31,452 bases of DNA from Alphaproteobacteria bacterium. Lineage in GTDB: Bacteria; Pseudomonadota; Alphaproteobacteria; Reyranellales; Reyranellaceae. The stretch is from positions 1 through 31,452 of the forward strand of contig JABCYT010000001.1 of the NCBI GenBank assembly GCA_013290035.1. Direction: 5' to 3'. A model generated the notes under the pieces. The model was given only the letters and a program-made list of their open reading frames with translations, was not told the DNA's origin and ran no database searches. This document shows, piece by piece, positions 1-9,229 of this stretch. The position numbers and the translations under genes were made by a program. Position 1 is the first letter of the stretch; each line of letters starts with the position of its first letter.

Positions 1-1
1 T

Positions 2-1345
<1,344 letters not shown>

Positions 1346-1360
1346 CGCGTCGAGCCGTCC

Positions 1361-1813
1361 CTATTCGACGATCATCAGCGGTTGCTCGAACTCCACCGGC
1401 TGCGCGTTGTCGATCAGGATCTGCGCCACCGTGCCCGCCTTGGGAGCCTTGATCGGATTGAAGGTCTTCATCGCCTCGATGATCAGCAGCGTCTGGCCCT
1501 TCGCGACCTCGTCGCCGACCGCGACGAAGTTGGGCTTGCCGGGCTCGGGCGCGAGATAGGCGGTGCCGACCATGGGCGACTTCACGGCGCCGGGATGCCT
1601 GCCGAGATCGTTGGCCGCGGCGGCCGCCGGGGCGGCCGGTGAGGACGCGGCCGGCGCCGCCGCCGCGACCGGAGCGGCTGCCACCGCCACGGCCGGCCGG
1701 GCGACGCGGATGCGCCGGTCGCCGTCGGCCAGCTCGATCTCCCCGAGATCGGCCTCGTGGAGGATCTGCGCCAGTTTGCGGACGAACTCGGTATCCATCT
1801 CGAACTTTGCCAT
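1361..1813 (-). CDS. accB: Biotin carboxyl carrier protein of acetyl-CoA carboxylase
   Basis: Carrier subunit of acetyl-CoA carboxylase; its biotinylated lysine shuttles carboxyl groups from AccC to the carboxyltransferase. The protein has 150 residues. Residues 1-40 form the N-terminal helical part, 41-68 an Ala/Pro linker typical of BCCP, and 77-150 the biotinyl domain. The biotin site is EAMK with K116. It is followed by TFN, where many BCCPs have MMN or LMN, a mild variant. The start ATG is clear, and the gene sits 23 bases after aroQ and 15 before accC, the usual aroQ-accB-accC order of proteobacteria. Confidence 0.96.
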   Translation of the reverse strand: MAKFEMDTEFVRKLAQILHEADLGEIELADGDRRIRVARPAVAVAAAPVAAAAPAASSPAAPAAAAANDLGRHPGAVKSPMVGTAYLAPEPGKPNFVAVGDEVAKGQTLLIIEAMKTFNPIKAPKAGTVAQILIDNAQPVEFEQPLMIVE

Positions 1814-1836
1814 GGAGAAACGCTCCGCGGTGAATG

Positions 1837-2307
1837 TCAGCGCGCGAGCAGGCGCGACAATGCCTGCAACGCCAGAAGATAGCCCTGGCTGCCGAGACCA
1901 GCGATCACGCCGACCGCAGCCGGGCTGATATAGGAGTGATGGCGGAAGCTTTCACGCTTGTAGATGTTGGAAAGATGGACCTCGATCGCCGGCAGCTCGG
2001 CAGCGTTCAGCGCGTCGAGCAGGGCGACCGAGGTATGGGTATAGGCGCCGGCATTGATGATGATGGCGGAATTCTTTTCGCGCGCCGCCTGGATCCGGTC
2101 GACCAGCACGCCTTCATGGTTGCTCTGGGCGAACTCGACGTCCATCCCCAGGCGCTGGGCTTCGGCCCGGCACGCCGTCTCGATGTCGGCCAGGGTCTCG
2201 CGGCCGTAGATCTGCGGTTGCCGCTTGCCCAGCATGTTGAGATTGGGCCCGTTGAGCACCAGCACCGGCTTGTGTGCCGGCCGACGCCGGGCGGCCTTCG
2301 CGGCCAA
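1837..2307 (-). CDS. aroQ: 3-dehydroquinate dehydratase, type II
   Basis: Converts 3-dehydroquinate to 3-dehydroshikimate in the shikimate pathway. Type II motifs are clear: NGPNLNMLG near the N-terminus, [15 protein letters not shown] and VHLSN. With the start chosen here (156 residues), R29, Y34, N85 and H111 occupy the catalytic Arg, Tyr, Asn and His positions known for the family. I chose a TTG start at 2307 because GGGGAGG lies six bases upstream of it. A longer reading frame reaches a GTG at 2364, but that codon falls within the -35 of a promoter-like sequence and would add 19 unneeded residues. First gene of the aroQ-accB-accC operon. The function is secure; the start is an inference. 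Confidence 0.93.
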   Translation of the reverse strand: MAAKAARRRPAHKPVLVLNGPNLNMLGKRQPQIYGRETLADIETACRAEAQRLGMDVEFAQSNHEGVLVDRIQAAREKNSAIIINAGAYTHTSVALLDALNAAELPAIEVHLSNIYKRESFRHHSYISPAAVGVIAGLGSQGYLLALQALSRLLAR

Positions 2308-2338
2308 ATCGTGCCTCCCCGTCTTCAAAGCGCGGGGC

Positions 2339-2366
2339 GTTATAGCATGGCGATTCCGAGCCACAA
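2339..2366 (-). promoter_or_regulatory. Candidate sigma70 promoter of aroQ-accB-accC
   Basis: On the minus strand TTGTGG (2361-2366) and TATAAC (2339-2344) are separated by 16 bases. The -10 matches consensus at five of six positions and the -35 at three. The predicted transcription start near 2332 lies about 25 bases before the TTG start of aroQ. The box falls in the only non-coding gap between marR and aroQ, so the operon probably has its own promoter rather than reading through from marR. Confidence 0.5.
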
Positions 2367-2373
2367 GGCAGGC

Positions 2374-2835
2374 TCAGCCCGCTCTCCGCAGCTGCCGGGC
2401 GTGGCTGAACAGGCGATCAGACAATGCATCGAAGCTGCGTCTTTCTTCGTCCGACAGCGCCTTGTAGAGCCTGGCCTCGTAATCGAGCGCCAGCGGCACG
2501 ATGCGCGCATGCATGACGCGGCCGCGGGCCGACAGCCTGAGTGAGGCGCGGCGTCGGTCGTTGCGGTCGGTCGCGCGCTCGACCAGGCCGCGCGTCATCA
2601 GGCCGGCCACCGCCCGGCTGACCGCCACCTTGTCCATGACGATGCGCTGCCCCACATCGGAGGCGGTGAGGGGCGCGAAGCGGCCAAGGGCTGCCATCAC
2701 CCGCCACTGCGTGACGGTGAGCCCAAACGGCCCGGCATAGAGGTCGTGCAACGATTCCGACACGATCTGGGCCAGAATCGAGAGGCGGTAGGGGAGAAAA
2801 TTCTCCAGTTCGAGGGCTTGCGCAGCGTTCGACAT
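2374..2835 (-). CDS. MarR-family transcriptional regulator
   Basis: A 153-residue winged-helix regulator of the MarR family. The first ~35 residues form the dimerisation helix (LPYRLSILAQIVSESLHDLY). The middle part carries the helix-turn-helix (TQWRVMAALGRFAPLTASDVGQRIVMDKVAVSRAVAGL split over 42-80), followed by the wing, in which DRNDRRRASLRLS is the classic MarR wing sequence. The C-terminal helices complete the dimer interface. It is divergent from hpd, with a near-palindrome just upstream of its own start. I infer that it represses itself and the hpd-hmgA genes in response to an aromatic intermediate such as homogentisate or 4-hydroxyphenylpyruvate. The ligand cannot be read from sequence. 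Confidence 0.9.
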   Translation of the reverse strand: MSNAAQALELENFLPYRLSILAQIVSESLHDLYAGPFGLTVTQWRVMAALGRFAPLTASDVGQRIVMDKVAVSRAVAGLMTRGLVERATDRNDRRRASLRLSARGRVMHARIVPLALDYEARLYKALSDEERRSFDALSDRLFSHARQLRRAG

Positions 2836-2837
2836 AA

Positions 2838-2855
2838 TAGTTACATTTGAAACTA
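2838..2855. promoter_or_regulatory. Candidate MarR operator between marR and hpd
   Basis: An 18-bp inverted repeat with the pattern TAGTT-A-CA-TT-TG-A-AACTA: seven of nine base pairs are symmetrical, including both outer pentamers. It starts two bases upstream of the marR start codon and ends 33 bases before the hpd ATG, so a bound dimer would block both divergent genes. Length and symmetry fit MarR-family operators. Binding itself is inferred. Confidence 0.6.
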
Positions 2856-2888
2856 ATTCACGGCTTGGGTCAATTCCGGAGGTCGCAC

Positions 2889-3980
2889 ATGGCCAGCATC
2901 AACGGTCCCGAGGTCGCCGAGATCGACGCAGTCAATCCGATGGGCACCGACGGCTTCGAGTTCGTCGAATACGCCGCCCCCGATCCAGCGGCGCTCGGCA
3001 CGCTGTTCGAGCACATGGGCTTCGTGAAGGTCGCGAAGCACCGCTCCAAGGATGTCTCGCTCTATCGCCAGGGCGACGTGAACTTCATCCTCAATGCCGA
3101 GAAGGACAGCTTCGCCCAGGGCTTCGCGCGCGTGCACGGCCCCAGCATCTGCGCCATCGCGTTCAGGGTTCACAACTCGGCGGCCGCCTACAAGCGCGCT
3201 TTGTCGCTCGGCGCCTGGGGCGTCGAGGGCAAGGTCGGGCCGATGGAGCTCAACATTCCGGCCATCAAGGGCATCGGCGATTCGCTGATCTATCTGGTCG
3301 ACCGCTACGCCGAGCGCGGCACGATCTACGATGTCGACTTCGAGTATCTCCCCGGCGTCGAGCACAATCCCAAGGGCGTCGGCCTCACCTACATCGACCA
3401 CCTGACGCACAACGTCCACCGCGGACGCATGGCGGAGTGGGCCAGCTTCTACGAACGGCTCTTCAATTTCCGCGAAATTCGCTACTTCGACATCGAGGGC
3501 AAGCTCACCGGGCTGAAGAGCAAGGCGATGACCAGCCCGTGCGGCAAGATCCGCATCCCGATCAACGAGAGCACCGACGACAAGTCGCAGATCCAGGAAT
3601 ACCTCTCGGCCTATCATGGCGAAGGCATTCAGCACATCGCGCTCGGCACCGGCGACATCTACGAGACGGTGGAGACGCTGAAGGCCAAGGGCGTGCCGTT
3701 CCAGACCGTGCCCGATACCTATTATGAACAGATCGACACGCGCCTGCCGGGCCACGGCGAGGACCTGAAGCGCCTGGCCGCCGACCGCATCCTGATCGAC
3801 GGCGCGCCGACCAAGGGCGGCGGGCTGTTGCTGCAGATCTTCACCCAGACGGTGATCGGGCCCATCTTTTTCGAGATCATCCAGCGCCGCGGCAACGAGG
3901 GCTTCGGCGAGGGCAACTTCCGCGCCCTGTTCGAATCGATCGAGCTCGACCAGATCCGTCGCGGCGTGCTGAAGGCATAA
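2889..3980 (+). CDS. hpd: 4-hydroxyphenylpyruvate dioxygenase
   Basis: Non-haem Fe(II) dioxygenase that turns 4-hydroxyphenylpyruvate into homogentisate in tyrosine breakdown. The 363-residue protein has two vicinal-oxygen-chelate halves. The iron ligands are visible: H171 in IDHLTHNV, H249 in GIQHIAL and E329 in FFEIIQRRG. The C-terminal gating region (NEGFGEGNF) is also conserved. The ATG at 2889 follows CGGAGG with good spacing; an in-frame upstream ATG at 2847 lies inside the candidate MarR operator and is unlikely to be used. hmgA follows 10 bases downstream, so the two catalyse consecutive steps from one transcript. The divergent marR gene probably controls it. Confidence 0.96.
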   Translation: MASINGPEVAEIDAVNPMGTDGFEFVEYAAPDPAALGTLFEHMGFVKVAKHRSKDVSLYRQGDVNFILNAEKDSFAQGFARVHGPSICAIAFRVHNSAAAYKRALSLGAWGVEGKVGPMELNIPAIKGIGDSLIYLVDRYAERGTIYDVDFEYLPGVEHNPKGVGLTYIDHLTHNVHRGRMAEWASFYERLFNFREIRYFDIEGKLTGLKSKAMTSPCGKIRIPINESTDDKSQIQEYLSAYHGEGIQHIALGTGDIYETVETLKAKGVPFQTVPDTYYEQIDTRLPGHGEDLKRLAADRILIDGAPTKGGGLLLQIFTQTVIGPIFFEIIQRRGNEGFGEGNFRALFESIELDQIRRGVLKA

Positions 3981-3990
3981 GGAGGAAGCC

Positions 3991-5139
3991 ATGGCCAAGA
4001 ACTGGATCCCGCTGCGCCAGGTCGAGGGCACCGCCTCGCGCCAGGCCCATGTCCGGCTGCCCGAGGGCACCTATGAGCGCGAAATCAGCAAGGAGGGCTT
4101 CTTCGGGCCCTCGGCGCAGTTCCACCACAAGCACAAGCCGACCGACTGGGTGGAGTTCGACGGCGCCATCCGTCCGCGCGCCTTCGACCTCAACAAGCTC
4201 GCCACCGCCAAGCCGAGCCCGTGGAGCGCCGAGCTGGTGATGGCCAATCCGCATCTGCAGATGCGCATCTGGAGGCTCGACAGGCCGATGGCCGAGCTCG
4301 CCCGCAACAGCGACGGCGACCAGCTCCTGTTCGTGCATGAGGGCGAGGGCGCCCTGTTCTGCGACTACGGTCATCTCGATTATCGCGACGGCGACTACCT
4401 CGTGATCCCGCGCGGCACGATGTGGCGGCTCTCGCCTAAAATGCCCACGACGTCGCTGATGATCGAGGCGACCAACGACCATTTCACCCTGCCGGAGAAA
4501 GGCCTGGTTGGCCGGCACGCGATTTTCGATCCGGCGATCCTCGATACGCCGAAGATCGACGACGCCTTCCGCGCCCAGCAGGACGAGCGCACCTGGAAGG
4601 TATCGGTGAAGCGGCGTAACCAGCTTTCGACCGTGACCTACCCGTTCAATCCGCTGGACGCGGTGGGCTGGCACGGCGATCTGAGCGTCGTGCGCATCAA
4701 CTGGCGCGACTTGCGCCCGCTGATGAGCCATCGCGCCCATTTGCCGCCGTCGGCCCACACGACGTTCGTGGCGGGCCGGTTCGTCGTCTGCACCTTCGTG
4801 CCGCGGCCGCTCGAGAGCGACCCCGAGGCGCTGCGCCTGCCGTTTTTCCACAACAACGACGATTTCGAGGAGATCATCTTCTACCACAAGGGCAGCTTCT
4901 TCAGCCGCGACAACATCCATCCCGGCATGATGACGGTGCACCCGTCGGGCTTCACGCACGGCCCGCATCCTAAGGCCTTCAACGCCGCGACCAAAGGCGG
5001 CAAGACCGAGACCGACGAGGTCGCGGTGATGATCGACACGCGCGATGCGGTCGACGTCGCCGCCATGCCGGCCGGTGTCGAGTTCGACGGCTATGTGAGG
5101 TCGTGGCGTCCGCCGGAGGTCAAGCAGGCGGCGGAATAG
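3991..5139 (+). CDS. hmgA: Homogentisate 1,2-dioxygenase (short form)
   Basis: Opens the ring of homogentisate to maleylacetoacetate using Fe(II) and oxygen. At 382 residues it is shorter than the ~430-440 residue eukaryotic and Pseudomonas enzymes. The iron site is nonetheless intact: H287 (FFH), E293 six residues later (FEE) and H323 (FTHGPH) reproduce the His-x5-Glu ... His spacing of the family. A strong ribosome site (AAGGAGGAAGCC) directly precedes the ATG and overlaps the end of hpd. The N-terminal cupin part contains the conserved LLFVHEGEG segment (about 110-118). The position between hpd and fahA confirms the pathway role. A perfect hairpin follows the gene. Confidence 0.94.
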   Translation: MAKNWIPLRQVEGTASRQAHVRLPEGTYEREISKEGFFGPSAQFHHKHKPTDWVEFDGAIRPRAFDLNKLATAKPSPWSAELVMANPHLQMRIWRLDRPMAELARNSDGDQLLFVHEGEGALFCDYGHLDYRDGDYLVIPRGTMWRLSPKMPTTSLMIEATNDHFTLPEKGLVGRHAIFDPAILDTPKIDDAFRAQQDERTWKVSVKRRNQLSTVTYPFNPLDAVGWHGDLSVVRINWRDLRPLMSHRAHLPPSAHTTFVAGRFVVCTFVPRPLESDPEALRLPFFHNNDDFEEIIFYHKGSFFSRDNIHPGMMTVHPSGFTHGPHPKAFNAATKGGKTETDEVAVMIDTRDAVDVAAMPAGVEFDGYVRSWRPPEVKQAAE

Positions 5140-5176
5140 GACACTACTGGTGAGAGGGGCACTGGCCGGTACGGCC

Positions 5177-5204
5177 ATTTTCGGGCGCTATGGCGCCCGA
5201 AAAT
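5177..5204. terminator. Perfect 12-bp hairpin after hmgA
   Basis: Inverted repeat ATTTTCGGGCGC / GCGCCCGAAAAT around a TATG loop, perfectly paired over 12 bp. Both flanks are A/T runs, so it could terminate transcription or act as a processing stem. Only three T residues follow the GC stem on the plus strand before the sequence turns mixed, so termination may be partial. It separates hpd-hmgA from the fahA promoter. Confidence 0.65.
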
Positions 5205-5238
5205 TCGATCCGGGGGCGCAAATCGGCCAAAAGCGTCA

Positions 5239-5268
5239 CTTGACTTTAGTCCAAGTAATGCTTAAATA
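5239..5268 (+). promoter_or_regulatory. Candidate promoter of fahA-maiA with overlapping imperfect palindrome
   Basis: TTGACT (5240-5245) and TAAATA (5263-5268) are 17 bases apart, a good sigma70-type promoter. The -35 and spacer also hold an imperfect palindrome, CTTGACT-TT-AGTCCAAG (5239-5255), which could be a regulator site. This sequence is unlike the marR-hpd operator, so the second half of the pathway may answer to a different regulator. Confidence 0.55.
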
Positions 5269-5309
5269 TGCGCCGTACGAAAGCCATCGGAGCAGCAGGG
5301 AAGGAAACA

Positions 5310-6302
5310 ATGAAACTGGCTTCGTTGAAGGAAGGCGGCCGCGATGGCACGCTGATTGTGGTCAATCGCGAGCTCACGCGGGCGGTGCGGGCGACCAATA
5401 TTGCGCCGACCCTGCAGAAGGCGCTCGACGGCTGGGCCGCTGCGGCACCGAAGCTGCGGACCCTGGCCGTGCAGCTCGCCGACGACAAGGCGGCAGGTTC
5501 CTTCGCGCTCGACACGACGGCGCTTGCGGCGCCCCTGCCGCGCGCCTTCCAATGGGCCGACGGCTCGGCCTACGTCGTCCATGTCGAACTGGTGCGCAAG
5601 GCGCGCGGCGTGGCGATGCCGCCCTCCTTCTGGACCGATCCGCTGATGTATCAGGGCGGTTCCGACTCCTTCATCGGGCCGAACGACGCGATCGAAGCAG
5701 GCGACGAGGCCTGGGGCATCGATTTCGAAGGCGAGGTCGGCGTCATCGTCGATGACGTGCCGATGGGCGTCTCGCCCCAAGCGGCGCGCCGGCACATCAA
5801 GCTGGTGACGATCCTGAACGACGTGTCGCTGCGCAACCTCATCGTCGGCGAACTGGCCAAGGGCTTCGGCTTCTTCCACGGCAAGCCCGCCACCGCCTTC
5901 GCCCCGGTCGCCGTCACGCCCGACGAACTGGGCGATGCCTGGGACGGCGCCAGGCTCGACCTGCCGCTGATCTCGACGCTCAACGGCAAGGAGTTCGGCC
6001 ATCCCAATGCCGCCACCGACCTGACGTTCGACTTCGGCCAGCTGATTGCCCATGCGGCCAGGACGCGGACGCTCGAAGCCGGCACCATCGTGGGCTCGGG
6101 CACCGTCGCCAACCGCGACGCCGCGGTGGGCTGTTCCTGCATCGCCGAGCGTCGCGTGCGCGAGACCATCGAAAACGGCCAAGCCCTCACGCCGTTCATG
6201 AAGTTCGGCGATCGCATCCGCATCGAGATGTTCGATCGTGCGGGCAGGTCGATCTTCGGCGCGATCGACCAGAATGTGGTGCAGTACACGCTGCCCGGCT
6301 GA
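5310..6302 (+). CDS. fahA: Fumarylacetoacetate hydrolase
   Basis: Last step of tyrosine/homogentisate breakdown: hydrolyses fumarylacetoacetate to fumarate and acetoacetate. The 330-residue FAH-family protein has the metal site seen as E140 and E142 in FEGEVGV and D171 in ILNDVSLRN, and the family segment VGSGTVANRD near the C-terminal third. The ATG at 5310 follows AGGGAAGGAAAC. An in-frame ATG at 5268 sits inside the -10 of the candidate promoter, so it cannot be the start if that promoter is right. maiA begins 22 bases after its stop. Other FAH-family hydrolases have similar motifs, but the neighbours hmgA and maiA settle the role. Confidence 0.93.
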   Translation: MKLASLKEGGRDGTLIVVNRELTRAVRATNIAPTLQKALDGWAAAAPKLRTLAVQLADDKAAGSFALDTTALAAPLPRAFQWADGSAYVVHVELVRKARGVAMPPSFWTDPLMYQGGSDSFIGPNDAIEAGDEAWGIDFEGEVGVIVDDVPMGVSPQAARRHIKLVTILNDVSLRNLIVGELAKGFGFFHGKPATAFAPVAVTPDELGDAWDGARLDLPLISTLNGKEFGHPNAATDLTFDFGQLIAHAARTRTLEAGTIVGSGTVANRDAAVGCSCIAERRVRETIENGQALTPFMKFGDRIRIEMFDRAGRSIFGAIDQNVVQYTLPG

Positions 6303-6324
6303 TAGTGTCGCCGCGGAGGCGGTC

Positions 6325-6969
6325 ATGAAGCTCATCGGCTATTTTCGTTCATCGGCGGCGTTTCGCGTGCGCATCGGGCTCAACCTCAAGAGCATCACGG
6401 TCGAGCACGCCTCGCGCCATTTGCGCAAGGGCGAGCAGGCGGCGCCCGACTATGTCGCGCTCAATCCGCAGAAGCTCGTGCCCACGCTGGTGCTCGATAC
6501 GGGAGAGGTTCTCACCCAGTCCCTCGCCATCCTGGAATATCTCGAGGAGACCCATCCCGAACCGCCCTTGCTGCCCAGCAATCCGGTCGACCGGGCGCGG
6601 GTGCGTGCGCTGGCGCTGATCACGACAGCCGACATCCATCCCATCCAGAACCTCAGGGTGATGGGCTACCTGCGCGACAAGTTCGGCCAGACGGAGGAGA
6701 GCGCCTTCGCCTGGTCGCGCCATTGGATCGAGACCGGCTTCGACGCCTACGAGGCTTCGATCGCGAAGGACCGCAAGACCGGCAGCTTCAGTCACGGCGA
6801 CCGCCCGACCCTGGCCGATCTTTGCCTGGTACCACAGGTCTTCAACGCCGCGCGCTTCAAGGTCGACATGACGAGATACCCGACCATCCAGCGCATCTAC
6901 GCGACCTGCATGAAGCACCCGGCCTTCGATGCTGCCCAACCCTCCAGGCAAGCGGACGCCGAGGCGTGA
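6325..6969 (+). CDS. maiA: Maleylacetoacetate isomerase (zeta-class GST)
   Basis: Glutathione-dependent isomerase of maleylacetoacetate to fumarylacetoacetate, joining HmgA and FahA. The 214-residue protein has the thioredoxin-like N-domain with the zeta-class signature SSAAFRVRIGLNLK (9-22), whose Ser/Arg residues hold and activate glutathione. LVPTLV and QSLAILEYLEE continue the G-site, and the helical C-domain includes the conserved SHGDRPTLADLCLVPQ. Start ATG at 6325 with GGAGG nearby. Its TGA overlaps the GTG start of the next gene (6966-6969), so translation of that gene is probably coupled. Confidence 0.94.
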   Translation: MKLIGYFRSSAAFRVRIGLNLKSITVEHASRHLRKGEQAAPDYVALNPQKLVPTLVLDTGEVLTQSLAILEYLEETHPEPPLLPSNPVDRARVRALALITTADIHPIQNLRVMGYLRDKFGQTEESAFAWSRHWIETGFDAYEASIAKDRKTGSFSHGDRPTLADLCLVPQVFNAARFKVDMTRYPTIQRIYATCMKHPAFDAAQPSRQADAEA

Positions 6970-8450
6970 ACAAGCAGGTCATCGCAGCGCTGGCCGTCGT
7001 CGCACTCGCCGGTGCAGCTGTCGCGGCCGTGCCGATCGTCGAGAGCCACGCAGCGGCCGGCATCAAGACGGAGATCGAACGCGACGGCGCGACCAAGGTC
7101 GGCAGCGTCGAGGTCGGGCTGTTCGAGCGCCGCGTCACGCTGCTCGACCTCAAGTCGACCAGCGGCGCGGCGCTGAGCGTCGGCCGCTGGGAGGCTTCGG
7201 GGCTTGCCTGGCCGCTCGGCGAGCTGTTGCGCGGCCGCACGCCGCTGGCCGGCTTCGACTGGGGCGATCCGCTGCGGGCCGACCGTATCGAGCTGCACGA
7301 CGTCCATCTGGTCGACAGCGCGACCACCAGCGGCTGGAGCATGGGGTCGCTCGTCATGGAGGGGTTCGATCTGGCGCGCTACGATGCGCAGTATCAAGGC
7401 GATTACAGGTTTCAGGCCCTGCTTGCCCGCGCCCTGGGAGCGCTCACCATACGTCGGCTCGAGGAGCGCAACGTCCTGTTCTCGCTGCCGGGCTCGAACG
7501 ACACGTTCGGCGCGGCCTCGGCCGTCGTCGATCGCTATGAGCGGGGCCGCATCGGCGCGCTGACGGTGAGCAGCCTCGAGGCCACGGCACAGGCCGACCC
7601 GGCGCCGCTCTACAAGATTGCCGACATCAAATCGGCCGGTATCGACATGACCCGGCTGATCGCGGCCCTTTCGTCGGACAAATGGCAACCCGGCGCGCCG
7701 GTCGGCCGGGCCCATGTCGACAGTTTCAACGCTTCGGGGTTCGCCGGCGAAATGCTCACGCGCTACGGCATCTCGCTCGGCAGCGTCAGTCTCGAGACGG
7801 TGCGCGAGGGTGACAGGCTGAGCCGCTCGCGCACCCGCGTCGAAGGCTTCGTGCTGGCGCCGCCGCTGCGCGGGCTGCAAGGCCTGCAGACGCGCCTCGC
7901 CCTGCAGACAATGGGCCTCAAGGAAGTGAAGCTCGAGCTCGACTGCGCCGGCACCGACGACCGCGCCAAGGGCGAGCTTACCCTCGACCGCTGCGCGCTG
8001 GTCGGCCAAGACCTGGCGGAGATCGATCTCACCGCCAGGGTGGTCGATGTCGACCCGCCGTTCTGGCGGGCGATCGATGACGGCGACCTCCTCGCGCTCG
8101 ACGAGTCGCACGCAGCCCTGGATGCAATGCGGCTGATCCTCGCCGACAAGAGCCTGCTCGAGCGCAGCCTGAAGGCGCTGTCGGCGGTGACCGGCAAGCC
8201 GGTATCGGAAACGAGAGCCAACCTGGCGAGCGAGATACGCCGCTACCAGCCGGCCGGCATTCTGATATCGGAGGACATGACGAAGCTGCTCGACACCGTC
8301 GCGCGATTCGTCGAGCGCGGCGGCACGCTCACGCTCGATGCCAAGCCGGACCCGCCGATCGACATCGCGAGGTTCCAGCCTCTCATGAAGCCCGGCGCCG
8401 ATCTCGTGCGCCTGCTCGGTCTTACAGCGACCTTGGCGACGCCGCGCTAG
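6966..8450 (+). CDS. Exported or membrane-anchored protein of unknown function, AsmA-like look
   Basis: I do not recognise a firm family. The 494-residue product begins with a hydrophobic segment (about 5-23, rich in Ala/Val) after a single Lys, fitting an uncleaved signal anchor or a signal peptide; the rest should be periplasmic. The body alternates short beta-like stretches such as VGSVEVGLFERRVTLLDL (46-63) with helices. This recalls AsmA/YdgA-type proteins that bridge or serve the envelope, but the match is by eye only. It begins with GTG overlapping the maiA stop and ends with TAG sharing the palindrome CTAG with the stop of the convergent dsbA-like gene. Its coupling to maiA may be passive, since nothing in it suggests an aromatic enzyme. 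Confidence 0.8.
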   Translation: MNKQVIAALAVVALAGAAVAAVPIVESHAAAGIKTEIERDGATKVGSVEVGLFERRVTLLDLKSTSGAALSVGRWEASGLAWPLGELLRGRTPLAGFDWGDPLRADRIELHDVHLVDSATTSGWSMGSLVMEGFDLARYDAQYQGDYRFQALLARALGALTIRRLEERNVLFSLPGSNDTFGAASAVVDRYERGRIGALTVSSLEATAQADPAPLYKIADIKSAGIDMTRLIAALSSDKWQPGAPVGRAHVDSFNASGFAGEMLTRYGISLGSVSLETVREGDRLSRSRTRVEGFVLAPPLRGLQGLQTRLALQTMGLKEVKLELDCAGTDDRAKGELTLDRCALVGQDLAEIDLTARVVDVDPPFWRAIDDGDLLALDESHAALDAMRLILADKSLLERSLKALSAVTGKPVSETRANLASEIRRYQPAGILISEDMTKLLDTVARFVERGGTLTLDAKPDPPIDIARFQPLMKPGADLVRLLGLTATLATPR

Positions 8451-9211
8451 CTCCTGCGGGCCTCGGCGATCAGCTGCTTGAGCGCCGCGGCATCGACGGC
8501 GCCGGGCACGAATTGCGTGCCGATCACGAAGGCGGGCGTGCCGCGTATGCCAAGCGCGCTCGCCAGCTCCAGGTTGCGCTCGATGAGCTGCTTCAGCTTG
8601 GGATCTTCCATGTCCTTCTCGAGCTGGGCGCGGTCGAGCCCGACCGAGGCCGCGATCTCGAAGATCTTGTCGCGGTCGAGCTTGCCGGTGAACTCCATCA
8701 GCGCGTCATGGAATGCCTGGTGCTTGCCCTGCTTGACCGAGGCAAGCGCTGCGACGGCGGCGATCTTCGAGGCTTCGCCCAGGATCGGCAGGTCCTTGTA
8801 GATGATCTTCACCTTGCCGTCGGCGCCGACCACCGACTTCATCGCCTTGTGCGCCTTCTTGCAGTACGGGCACTGGTAGTCGTTGAAGTCGACGATGACG
8901 ACGTCGCCGCTCGGATTGCCGCCGATCGGGCTGTCGGCGTCGCGGAACAGTTCAGCCTGGTTCTCCTGGACGGCTTTCTGCGCGGCGGCGCTCTGCTGGC
9001 CATCCTGCTTGCGCTCCAGCTCCTGCATCGCCTCGACCAGCACTTCGGGGTTGGCGATCAGGTATTCGCGGATGCTCTTGCCGAGCGCCGCCTTGTCGGC
9101 GGGAAGCGCCGCCGGTGCAGCGGCAAGTCGGGCGGGCTCGATCGTGCAAACGGCAAGCAGCGCGCCGGCGCCCAGAAGGCCGGCACAGATGAGCAAAAGG
9201 ACCGAACGCAT
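8447..9211 (-). CDS. DsbA/Com1-type periplasmic thiol-disulfide oxidoreductase
   Basis: Periplasmic thioredoxin-fold protein that introduces or shuffles disulfides. The 254-residue sequence starts with a signal segment (VLLLICAGLLGAGALLAVC) whose C22 might be a lipidation site but lacks a clean lipobox. A helical, charged N-terminal extension (40-90) follows, then the thioredoxin domain with C114-P-Y-C117 and the cis-proline loop RGTPAF. The helical insert between them fits the Com1/DsbA-like group. I chose ATG 9211 because GGAG lies eight bases upstream; a TTG five codons earlier overlaps that ribosome site. The M48 protease gene ends 18 bases upstream on the same strand, so they form an envelope quality-control pair. 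Confidence 0.93.
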   Translation of the reverse strand: MRSVLLLICAGLLGAGALLAVCTIEPARLAAAPAALPADKAALGKSIREYLIANPEVLVEAMQELERKQDGQQSAAAQKAVQENQAELFRDADSPIGGNPSGDVVIVDFNDYQCPYCKKAHKAMKSVVGADGKVKIIYKDLPILGEASKIAAVAALASVKQGKHQAFHDALMEFTGKLDRDKIFEIAASVGLDRAQLEKDMEDPKLKQLIERNLELASALGIRGTPAFVIGTQFVPGAVDAAALKQLIAEARRS

Positions 9212-9229
9212 GGTGATGATCTCCAAAAG

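Noticed and set aside
8447..8450. Two convergent genes whose stop codons share the palindrome CTAG.
   Set aside because: Compact but common in dense genomes; no functional meaning is inferred.
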